A stretch of DNA of 25,365 bases from Terfezia claveryi. Lineage: Eukaryota; Ascomycota; Pezizomycetes; Pezizales; Pezizaceae. Location: assembly GCA_015179025.1 (NCBI GenBank), contig WHUX01000455.1:1-25365 (forward strand), written 5' to 3'. The translations under genes were made by a program, and so were the position numbers. The notes under the pieces are model-generated. The model did no database searches, was not told where the DNA came from, and worked only from the letters and a program-made list of their open reading frames with translations. Each line of letters opens with the position of its first letter. The stretch's first letter is position 1. Shown here in pieces: positions 1 through 8,249 of the stretch.

Positions 1-745
1 CTACAGTCCAACACCAGCTCTCATATATTTACAGACTATTGAATGGCAAGGCTATGAACCAAGTCCAGCCATTCATCAAGGCTACAGGGGTGGATTTGGT
101 TGATATTTCGGCCTTAATAGTACTCTTGGATCAAGCCTTTGGGGACCCAGACCCTAAAGGGACAGCGAGCCAGGCCTGCGGGACCTTAGGCAAAAGAATA
201 ATGACTTGTCAATCTACATCACTGAATTGTCCAGGTTGGCGGCTGTACTTATATAGAATGACGAGGCCAAACTCGATCAATTCAAGACTGGTCTTTCCTT
301 TGAACTCAAACAGGCCCTAGTATATTGCCCACCGACTAATACTTTGGAAGAGCTTATTGTGTAGGCCAGCTGGGTGGAACAGCAAACAGTGTCACTCAGG
401 GGTCCTCAAAGGACTTACCCAACCACAATCCTCCAGACCAGTTTCCCAGCAGCATGCCCCCAACAGCAACAGCAACAACCCTCCATGCCCGCCAATAAAC
501 TAGCATACCTGTTGTTGGTAGCAGGAGGGCCTATCCCCATAGATCTCTCTTCCGGAAGGCCCTAGTTAACCTAGGAGGAGAGAGATCACCGCCGAATAAA
601 CAGGCTATATATAGCATGTGGAAAAGGGGACCATTTTATCACTGTATGTCCCCTCCAAAAAAACTACTCAATGGCCGTCTATGCCATCTCTGAATCCAGG
701 ATTGAAGAGGTGGATGAGTCAGGAAAAGCTCCGTCCTTTGCCTAG
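1..745 (+). pseudogene. Copy A gag remnant (capsid and zinc knuckle)
   Basis: This is a broken Gag of the Ty3/gypsy type, the structural protein that packages element RNA. The first stretch matches the capsid region of element C (LLNGKAMNQVQPF against LLEGKACDQIQLY, then the DLVDISALI stretch). A glutamine run lies near 463-480. A PIDLSSGRP motif near 536-562 precedes a knuckle reading Y-x2-C-x4-H-x4-C near 607-650. The frame is interrupted by several TAG codons and at least one frame change after about position 180. The gag stop is the TAG at 743-745, aligned with the TAG at 13527 in C. Its 5' end lies outside the window. Confidence 0.8.
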
Positions 746-1568
746 TTACTGACACTAGCAAGGGATCTGTATTAGGTCATCTGTCTTTGTCATCTTTTTC
801 TGTTCCTTCTATATCTGTTGACGAGTCTCACCTATTTGATGAGCATTTTATTGTACTTATCACAATATCCTTCAATAGTAAAATACTCATTATATCAGCT
901 CTTATAGACTATAGAGCCTCAGGAATTGCCTTTATCAACTAGGCCTTTGTCAGTGAGCATACCATACCTACCTCTAAGCTCAAAACCCCCTACCTCCTCG
1001 ATGTCATTGATGGCCGACCCATCTCTTCTAGAGCCATCACCGATATTGCATGTACTCCTGCCCAGATTGGAGACCACTCTGAAAGCCTCCCTATATTCAT
1101 TATAAAGCTCAAGTATCCAATTGTTCTTGGAATTCTATAGCTTAGAATGCATGATTTATTAGTCAGCTTTAGCTCTTATACTCTATAGTTCAATAGCCTT
1201 ACTGCAAAAACCACTACAGAAATCTGAAAGCCACTACCACTGGATTGTGTGCATTACTACCTCCTATTATCCACTCATCCCAGGTGGTAAATTCAATGGA
1301 TTACCACAATGCCACTATCCCCTCTATTCCCCTTATTACCCTTGTTCCTCCGATGTCCCCTGCCCCTACCAAACCCCTGGATATTAACTTCATCAGAGCT
1401 GGGGCTTTCGCTCATCTCACCAGAAGGTATAACCTCAAGGCCCCTACCCTCTCAATTTATGAGATCAACCTGGAGATTAACAAAACAAGGTCTAAAGATG
1501 AGTAGAAATCCCTGGTCCCAGATAAATACTATGAGTTCATTGACCTATTCTCAGAAAAAGTAGCGGAA
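746..1568 (+). pseudogene. Copy A protease and proline-rich linker remnant
   Basis: This is a degraded retropepsin-like aspartic protease, which would cut the Gag-Pol polyprotein. It aligns throughout with 13530-14380 of element C, including the SVDESHLF start region, the LKYPIVLGI flap region and the downstream FAHLTRRYNLK segment. The catalytic triplet is destroyed: at 907-918 the reading is D-Y-R-A where C has D-C-G-A, explained by two G-to-A changes. TAG stops interrupt the frame, for example at 943-945, 1138-1140 and 1186-1188. The reading ends in the FSEKVAERY region at the junction of the internal deletion. Confidence 0.8.
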
Positions 1569-2740
1569 AGATATGGAAAGGTATATGCAGAACTGTCATA
1601 CCTGTAGAAGGTCAAAGCCTACTCACCATGCCCCTTACGGAACTTTGAAGCCCCTGGAGATCCCAGATCTGCCCTGGCAACACCTGACTATGGACTTTGT
1701 GACTGGACTACTAAAAGATTCAAGGTTTAATGCCATTCTCATAGTGGTGGACCGGTTGACCAAAATGAGACATATTATACCTTGTCAGGATACCTGCTCC
1801 GCCCCGGAGCTAGCCAATCTCTACCTCACCAATGCTTCCCAGTATCATGGCCTCCCCGAATCTGTTGTATCCGACCAAGGGCCTTACTTTACCTCGTAGT
1901 TCTAGAGAGCATTCTGTGAGCTTTTGGGGATCAAGATAAGCCTCTTAACAGCTTACCACCCCAGACTGATGGCCAGTTAAAGAGGATGAATGTTATCATG
2001 AAACAATATCTGTAGGTCTATGTCAACTACTAGTAGAATAACTAGGTATCCTTATTGGCAACCTACGAGTTCACTACAAACAACCAGTTCTCAGAGTCCT
2101 TGAAAACCTCCCTCTTTCTGGCCAATTACAGTTGGCACCCCCGATTCATAGATGCCCTAGCACTCCTACAGAGAATCCACCCCCTGGCTAAGGAGCTCGC
2201 AGCTGGAATTGCAGAGCTCCGCTCTATCTTGAAAGCTGAGCTGGGATATACACAAGCCAGGCAAGCTGAGTATGCCAATAGATTATAGTTGCCAGCCTCT
2301 AGGTATCAGCTAGGAGATAAGGTATAGCTTTTTAGTCAGCACTTTCAGATAGAACAACCTTCTCGTAAGCTGAATCATAAGTTCCTGGGGCTATATGAGG
2401 TATTAGGGAATATGGGCAGTCACACCTACTAGTTGAGGTTCCCTAAAGATATCAAATGCCACTCGGTCATTTATGTCTTAGAGATCAAACCAGCCACTAA
2501 TGATCTCCTCCCCAGACAAAAGCACCCCCCACCCCCTCCTATAGTAATTGCAGGTGAAGAGGAGTAGGAGGTTGAGGAGGTACTGGACTCTAGAAAACAC
2601 TATGGGCAAGTTCAGTATAAGGTCAAGTGGGTAGGGGATGAGGAAAATACCTGGCAACCTACAGAGGACTTGGAGAATGTACAGGATTTGGTCACCCTGT
2701 TCCACCAGTGATACCTCACGAAGCCTTGCCTAGTCGACTG
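1560..2740 (+). pseudogene. Copy A integrase and chromodomain remnant
   Basis: This is a DDE integrase relic that begins inside the HHCC zinc domain: only the C-x2-C half survives (NCHTCRRSKP), because the deletion removed the histidines. The first two catalytic aspartates are present in TMDFVTGL and VVSDQG, but the glutamate codon at 1980-1982 is AAG (Lys) in GQLKRMN where C has GQSERMN, so it would be dead even without stops. A one-base loss near 1960 shifts frame. After the GPY/F-like region comes a chromodomain at about 2560-2715 (VEEVLDSRKHYGQVQYKVKW). The chromodomain would steer integration to marked chromatin. Multiple TAG codons interrupt it. Confidence 0.85.
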
Positions 2741-2867
2741 AGGTTGTGACTTTGCGTCTTGTTATTATTTAGAGTTGGGGTTCTTATTTTTACTCTTGTT
2801 ATTGTTTTTCTGTGTTAATTTTGCCAGTTGTCATACCCAGGATTCCTAGTTGCTGGAGCTCCAGCTT

Positions 2868-2879
2868 AAAGGGGGGATA
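2868..2879 (+). other. Copy A polypurine tract
   Basis: AAAGGGGGGATA directly precedes the LTR at 2881 and is identical to the tract before the 3' LTR of element C. It would prime plus-strand DNA synthesis. Confidence 0.75.
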
Positions 2880-2880
2880 G

Positions 2881-3403
2881 TATTACAACCATGTACTCAG
2901 TTGTCCTCGCCATCATCTGCAATGCAGGTGATGGGTCATTGCCATTGTTGTCTTTATCATCACCTGCGATCGCAGGTGATGGGTTAGTGTTATCATTACC
3001 TTGCTTGGCTCCCAAGATAGGAATCTTGGGAAGCTTATTTCCCCCATTGCTCTAACAGAATTATGTATATATAGACCCTGTCCCTTATAATTATTGGATC
3101 TCTATCTAATATCTTGTATATCCAATACAGGACCTTGCCTCTCCCAGTGCTTGTGCACCTCCCTTGTGCACCCCTTTGTCTCGTGAACAGCTCTGCAGCA
3201 TAGCTGCCTCTCTCCAACACATGTGGCAACTGCCTCTGTGTGTCTCGTGCCCCTTGCCCTCTGCCTCTCTTGCCTCTTGCTCTTGCCCCCTATCCCAGCC
3301 TTCCCCTGGTTATATATGTAGTATTCCTACGTGTGTCTTACCTTAGCCCTACCCTTGCCCCGGCATACCCCTTGGTCACCTTGTCCCTAGAGCTGTCATT
3401 ACA
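2881..3403 (+). repeat. Copy A 3' LTR (523 bp)
   Basis: It starts TATTACAACC (TGTAACAACC in element C) and ends CATTACA at 3403. It aligns along its whole length with the 463-bp LTRs of C. The extra length is mostly a second copy of the palindrome block (period 47, 2911 and 2958). A TATA-like TATGTATATATAGA lies near 3061-3074. A hairpin with stem CCCAAGAT/ATCTTGGG sits at 3011-3030. Confidence 0.88.
2911..2981. repeat. Duplicated palindrome in copy A LTR
   Basis: The unit at 2958-2981 is a perfect 24-bp palindrome: CATCACCTGCGA followed by its own reverse complement. A decayed copy lies at 2911-2933 (CATCATCTGCAATGCAGGTG...). Elements of the C type carry only one copy per LTR. Each half contains an E-box-like CACCTG/CAGGTG. 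Confidence 0.8.
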
Positions 3404-3962
3404 ATAAGCAACATCAAAAATAATTATTTCCTTTCCTTATATGCTTATTAAATTGTTCTAAATAACCTACTAATACTATTTTGAGATCTCCAGATCTACT
3501 AAGTCTTAGATCTTAAGCAACATACTCCTAGCTATGCTTCTAAGGCCCCAAATGAGCCTTTAAGGCCCTAAACAAGCCAATAAAGCCCCTAATAAGCTCA
3601 AAGTTCAAAAGCCTTATTCAAGCTCAAAGCTCAAAAACTGTGATCAAGCTCATAAGCTTAAAAACTCCTACCTTAAGTAAAGACTCAAACTAGTACTACA
3701 AGTACTAAAGACCCAAATGAGTGCTATTAGTACTATAAGTACAGAAGATCCAAATAAGTATTATAAGTATATAAATGACTAAGACCCCCTCTCTTATACT
3801 AGCAAGTTAGGTTAAATAGGTAAAAACGTATATAACCTTTTCCTTTGTCACTGACTTTTTCCTATAGGGTTTTACACTACATAAGTTTTTAATAGCAATG
3901 GCATGTAGAATACCTCTTCTATTAAGATTACCCTAAATTTGAAGATTCTTCAAATATTTTGC

Positions 3963-3994
3963 ATTAGCAGAAAAAATTCTATGTTAGGATGTAC
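3963..3994 (+). repeat. Direct repeat, left copy (partner 6467-6499)
   Basis: ATTAGCAGAAAAAATT...TGTTAGGATGTAC here resembles CATCAGCAAAAAAAAAT...TGTTAGGATGTAC at 6467-6499. The two copies bracket the left transposase relic in the same orientation. They may be subterminal repeats of that DNA transposon; this is inference. Confidence 0.5.
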
Positions 3995-4255
3995 TTTCTA
4001 CATTTTCTCTATCTTATGTGTTACAACAACATTTTTACCTTCTTTGCATCCAATGCGTGTCCTGATATAATTGCAAATATAAATTTGTGTCAGGATGCAT
4101 CAACTATTTTTATACTATCCTATATATTACAATTTTCTGCTTACCTCTATACACCCCCATACATAGCCTCCTAACATTGGCCTAGTACCTGTTTTATATC
4201 TGACACTTCATATTCTTTGTAGCTCTTCTTCCAACTATAGTTACAAGTTTATTAT

Positions 4256-4388
4256 TTCTTAATCATAAATCATATTCCACTTCTTTAATCATAAATCATA
4301 TTCCACATCTCTAAGTCTATTCTATTATTTACCAACCAACTTTCCTCTAGTTATTCTATTATTTACCAACCAACTTTCCTCCAGCTCT
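4256..4388. repeat. Two adjacent tandem duplications
   Basis: A 25-26-bp unit ending TCATAAATCATATTCCAC occurs twice at 4256-4306. A 34-bp unit containing TCTATTATTTACCAACCAAC occurs twice at 4321-4388. Copies are nearly identical, so these are recent replication-slippage duplications in otherwise decayed sequence. Confidence 0.8.
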
Positions 4389-4429
4389 AATGGTATCAAA
4401 TAGGCAATCCCTTTTATTTATAATATTAT

Positions 4430-6480
4430 AACTATAACCCCTTCCCTACTCATTGGCAATCCAACATAAACTATCTCTTCTATACCCTACACAACATTTC
4501 CCTTAATACATTGAAGCAGATTCATATACACCAACTAGTACACCATTCTTGCTATAGTTATTACTTTAAACAATATATTAATTTGTCCTAGTATTTGTCT
4601 ATTCAGTATCTCTACTAGTATCTCATCTAATGCATACTGTCTCCTTACTCATATCTAATCATGTCTTTCCTTCCCGTGAAACTTCTCGGTATATCTAGCA
4701 TTATGCAAAATAAATCCTTCTCTATTGAATTTTGGTACTAGAATTTGAAGCATCCCATATGAACGAATTTCTTAAACTAATAGCTCAGTAGGGTCAGAAT
4801 CTATGCTTCTAACTTCTTGCCTTAAAAACACTTATATTGTTAGCACTAGATCTTGTAAGCTGGTTACATGCTCCAGATCCTTAAGGCTGGATATTAATCC
4901 CAACTTAATTTTCATCTACATCTTCAAGTAGACCTGTCTGACACCTGGCATTATATCACTATTTTGTCTAACCTAGTTCCATAGATTAAGTATCAAGTCC
5001 TTCATATCAAAAGTATGATCCCTTGTGTAGGTAGTAACTATTTGTGGTATTGTATTAATCCTATTACTTTGATGGTAAGTATCGTTAAGGCCTTTATGCA
5101 AGACTTCACTAATATTTATAGAATATTAAGCTAGAGCCCCAAACTTCAGAATCTGTTCAGTATAATGGGAAATTAAATAGACTTTTGGGAAATTGAAGTA
5201 TGCCCCTTCTTGTAAAATATCATTCACCAATTTCCGACAGTGCAAGGTATTCTCTTGATGTATCTTAACTTTTTCCAATGCTGTGAGATCTTCAACCAAC
5301 AATCCTCCTTATTTCTTCAACAAATCCTTATATACTTCTATAGCTGCCTTTTTGTTTTCTTATTAGCACGGAACCTCAAGAATATAGCTTTAGTTTCATG
5401 AAATACACGTAAATATTCTTGTAAATAAGAAATTGTCTTATCCATATGACTATGATACTAAGTCATGAGATAGGAGTCAGTAATGCTATGTATGCAGCAA
5501 ATTACTCAATTGAACTCCTGTACCTAACCTCCAGTAGGCCGTAGTTGGTTGGCTTTCTGATGCAATGCTGCAGTAAATGTTCTAAGAATGACTTTATCAA
5601 AGTTCTACATTTCCTTTCCTGACCATTATAAAATAACTCAATATTCCTTAGTCGGAACTGAAAATCTAGAGTAGGGAGGCAAACAATGCCCAACATAGTC
5701 AAATGCATTAATCCGCTCATAGTATTTTAGAAAACCTTGAATTCAATCCATTAAATGATTTAACACTCCTAGGAGGATATTGTGTAAAACATCTGTTTGA
5801 ACAAGTTTAGGCAGATTTATATTTGAGACTAACTATAAGGCATTTTTAATGTTTTTAATACCGTTTGCTTTCAAACTAATAGCATCAGAATTGTTGTACA
5901 CTACAGCATAATTTTGATGTAAGTGAGCTAAATAACCACTTTCTAAATATTCACTAAACTTCTCAACAGAGATTGTGTAAGAAGAGCAGCGGTTGTTTGC
6001 AATACCATGGATTGTAGTATTTTCTATATAGTCAGTAAGTCAATAAAAGAGATTAGGAAAGCATAAGCATATGTTCCCATTAGTATAAACCATCTCGTAG
6101 CCTTTCTGACATCTCACATCAGATAGTAGTTTTAGCAAATATACCAAAATATCATGTATGGTTTATAATGCCTAAATTTCCTATATTTCTACTAAATACC
6201 CAGATATTTTATTGATTCATTTCAGCCCAATTGGTAGCAGTGCAATTGGTATCTAGGCATGCATCATATGTGTATTACATATGGAGCTTCTAATATTACC
6301 AATACTCATATAAATAGGCCATTATATTTTGTCTCCAAAGAAATTTATTAGGTAAGATTCATCTAATACTAGTAAAATTAGAACAAGTGTCCCACCTTTG
6401 AGTAGCAAAGCCTATCTGTTTCAGTTAGTTGGATATCCAATATAGCACATAGAAATTGCTCACCTGCATCAGCAAAAAAA
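4430..6480 (-). pseudogene. Plavaka-like transposase, C-terminal two thirds (relic)
   Basis: Reading the minus strand from about 6420 to 4430 gives one long, mostly consistent protein trace broken mainly by TAG and TAA. In order it shows a GGTLV segment, LDESYL (6349-6366), F-GDK, IYMSIGNI (6292-6318), a KGYEMVYTNGN block and an HGIANNRC segment. Then come LHNILLGVLNHL (about 5755-5790), LPPYSRF, WSGKEM (5609-5626), LQEYLRVFHETKAIF (about 5385-5430), FNFPKVYLISHY (about 5165-5200) and SEVLHKGLNDTYHQSN (about 5065-5110). From knowledge of Plavaka/KDZ-type transposases, the D-K-T...GDK..PVYLTIGNI, DLLHQLLKG, WTGKE, FHxxK..F and HY...TE..H..Y..SN blocks occur in this order. The N-terminal third is missing here. 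It is clearly inactive. The 72-residue open frame at 5502-5720 is an out-of-frame shadow of it. Confidence 0.8.
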
Positions 6481-6499
6481 AATGTGTGTTAGGATGTAC
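6467..6499 (+). repeat. Direct repeat, right copy (partner 3963-3994)
   Basis: See the left copy. The shared core is A-rich followed by TGTTAGGATGTAC. This copy lies exactly where homology to the transposase protein fades. Confidence 0.5.
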
Positions 6500-6544
6500 C
6501 ACCAAGTGTCTAGATGCAAGTTTGTATCCTGTGCGTCCTATGCG

Positions 6545-6735
6545 TCTGGACGTACTAGAATGTTGCCCCCTTGCCTGTGACACAATACTAATGCTGGGCA
6601 GTTGCTCTCACATCTGGATGCACTAGAAAGTTGCCCCCTCGACTGGGATGCAACACCAATACTAGGCAGTTGATCTCACATCTAGGACACACTAGGATAT
6701 TGGCCCCATACCTGGGATGCAAGTATACGTGCAAC
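6545..6735. repeat. Tandem array, 68-bp period, about 2.8 copies
   Basis: Units start at 6545, 6613 and 6681 with TCTGGA, TCTGGA and TCTAGG, and share blocks such as ACTAGAA-GTTGCCCCCT and GGCAGTTG-TCTCACA. The copies have diverged, so the array is old. More fragmentary related words lie just upstream (6480-6540). Confidence 0.8.
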
Positions 6736-6930
6736 CTTTATCCTGACGTACTTGGAAACACAACCCACTTATAGCTTGCATCTGCTATGTTCTTACATCA
6801 GCCAGCTATGTAGTTGGGTTTGCAACCTTTGAATATGCATGCAGCAGAAATATTCATTATATTTGCCAATTATTATATACACAGAGAGGTATTTAGCAAT
6901 AAATATGTACACAGAACATTTGTACAGTAA

Positions 6931-7055
6931 CACTCACTCTAACCTTTAGGCTAAGCTTCGCTCTAACTCTCATTGTATCCATCGCTTTAACTCTCACTCT
7001 AATGCTCACTTTAATTCTCGCTCTAATGCTCACTCTAATACTTGCTGTAATATGC
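6931..7055. repeat. Degenerate 12-bp minisatellite
   Basis: Repeated units of the form CTCACTCTAAYK recur (CTCACTCTAACC, CTCTAACTCTCA, CTCACTCTAATG, CTCGCTCTAATG, CTCACTCTAATA). They lie just left of the 5' LTR of element B. No coding function is suggested. Confidence 0.7.
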
Positions 7056-7339
7056 TGAGAATAATAAGCAAAGGGAAAAAGTATAGGGAAGGGAAGTATA
7101 TATACAGGAAAACTATAGTTGCCAAGGCCGACTGCTAAGGTGTAATGGAGAACGTTATTTCATTGCTTATATAATTGATTATATACTTTTGTATTTCCTA
7201 TATTACTACTATGTTATATAACTAAGCCTCTCGGTTGAAGGACTAGCCTTTAACCACCTCCTATTACTTTATAAGCATCTATAGTATGCAGAATTTGCTA
7301 TGGGAAGTTCCATAGCACTTGCCATATGAAGACACCCTT

Positions 7340-7490
7340 ATTATGGCCGCGTGACCTCTGTTTAAAGGCGTGGGACTCATTACTATGGCCACATGACTAT
7401 CGTTTAAGGCGTGTAACTCATTACTATAGCCACATGACCATCGTTTAAGGCGTGTGACTCATTACTATGGCTACATGACCTCTTTTGTAT
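7340..7490. repeat. 41-bp tandem array in element B 5' LTR
   Basis: The ACTCATTACTATGG word recurs at 7375, 7416 and 7457 (period 41), with a partial diverged unit before it. Units contain GCCACATGACCATCGTTTAAGGC. The matching array in the 3' LTR is at about 21721-21870. The position upstream of the TATA box suggests U3 enhancer-type repeats (inference). Confidence 0.8.
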
Positions 7491-7558
7491 AGCGCACCAC
7501 CTTCTGGTGTGCTACCCTTTATTGTATTTATTTCCTTAGTCATCAGATCTCAGAGGAG

Positions 7559-7569
7559 TATAAATAGGC
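7559..7569 (+). promoter_or_regulatory. TATA box of element B 5' LTR
   Basis: GTATAAATAGG is preserved in the 3' LTR at about 21940-21950. It would drive transcription of the genomic RNA. Confidence 0.6.
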
Positions 7570-7842
7570 TGCTGGATTCCCTCTGGAATCCATAGAAATA
7601 CAAGAAGCAATAAGCAAGCCTATATTCCAATCAGATCAAGATCATATAGCTTAGATAGCACAAATCATATAAGATAGATTACAAAGTTAATTACTGTTCC
7701 CTCTGGGAACGTCCCACATAGTAATCTCCCTACCCTTCTAAGGTCTTACCTTAGCAGAACCGAAATATACAAATGTCCATGCCTATAGATATAGATTATA
7801 TAAATGGTACCGAATGAATACTGTCTAGTACCATTCATTATA

Positions 7843-8249
7843 TTTTTTTTAACTCACTTACCTAATTTTTACTCTTAAATCTAAGGCCTGATTAACCTTC
7901 GGATACCTTTATTACACTCACGCAAGTGTATACAATTCGACACCCAAGTGCACATATAAAATTAATATTATTATTCAACTAGCTAGCCAACAAAATCTAA
8001 CAAACGAGACATCAGACTCTCAACTGCAGTACATTAACAAAAGACTTAGAAGCAAGCTAAGCAGAGCTCTAATGGGCAGTGGTATCCCATATTAAACAAT
8101 CCCACCCTCGTTCACAACACCTTTCCCAATAAGATCGACAACTGATCTTGCACTTCTGGCAACCACTATTATATCTGTACCTGTAAATCCAGTACACTAT
8201 TGAAAAACCAGCCCCCTAGGTCCCAGGAATAATTGGTCTAAACAACTAA
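7843..8249. other. Element B 5' leader
   Basis: This is the stretch between the 5' LTR and the first coding trace. No clear TGG-starting primer binding site is visible next to the LTR: the sequence after 7842 is T-rich. No protein-coding frame can be supported. It probably contains degraded priming and packaging signals. Confidence 0.55.

Larger units (their letters stand above)
1..3403 (+). mobile_element. Copy A: degenerate Ty3/gypsy chromovirus, 5' end outside window
   Basis: This is the 3' portion of an LTR retrotransposon of the same family as element C (11853-17915). It aligns by eye with C from within gag to the end of the 3' LTR. The order is gag, protease, [deleted RT-RNase H], integrase, chromodomain, polypurine tract, LTR. 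Stops are numerous and mostly TAG. Base composition is more AT-rich than C, as expected from long C-to-T decay. The 5' LTR and target duplication cannot be seen, so only the last base at 3403 (ending CATTACA, followed by ATAAG) is a real boundary. Confidence 0.9.
3404..4430. other. AT-rich stretch without recognisable gene
   Basis: No coding region can be supported here on either strand. About 3540-3780 is low-complexity sequence built from recurring AAGCTCAAA, AAGGCCC and AGTACTA-type words. About 4250-4390 has two short tandem duplications, listed separately. The one short open frame (3989-4174) has biased, low-information composition and no domain character. Confidence 0.6.
7141..7842 (+). 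repeat. Element B 5' LTR (702 bp)
   Basis: It is roughly 91-92% identical by eye to 21524-22242, with mostly transitions and an indel of about 18 bp near 7600. It contains a 41-bp tandem array, a TATA box GTATAAATAGG at 7559-7569 and, just downstream, a hairpin GGATTCC-CTCT-GGAATCC (7574-7591). The terminal CA is mutated to TA. Confidence 0.92.

Noticed and set aside
5502..5720. 72-residue minus-strand open frame beginning MSGLMHLTM
   Set aside because: The transposase trace (FDYVGHCLPPYSRF, WSGKEM) runs through the same bases in another frame with stops; this frame is a shadow.
6545..6735. CRISPR-like array
   Set aside because: The 68-bp repeats are contiguous and diverged with no unique spacers, and the window is eukaryotic in content.
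6931..7055. Telomere-like repeat
   Set aside because: The CTCACTCTAAYK units are 12 bp and degenerate and do not match TTAGGG-type fungal telomeres.
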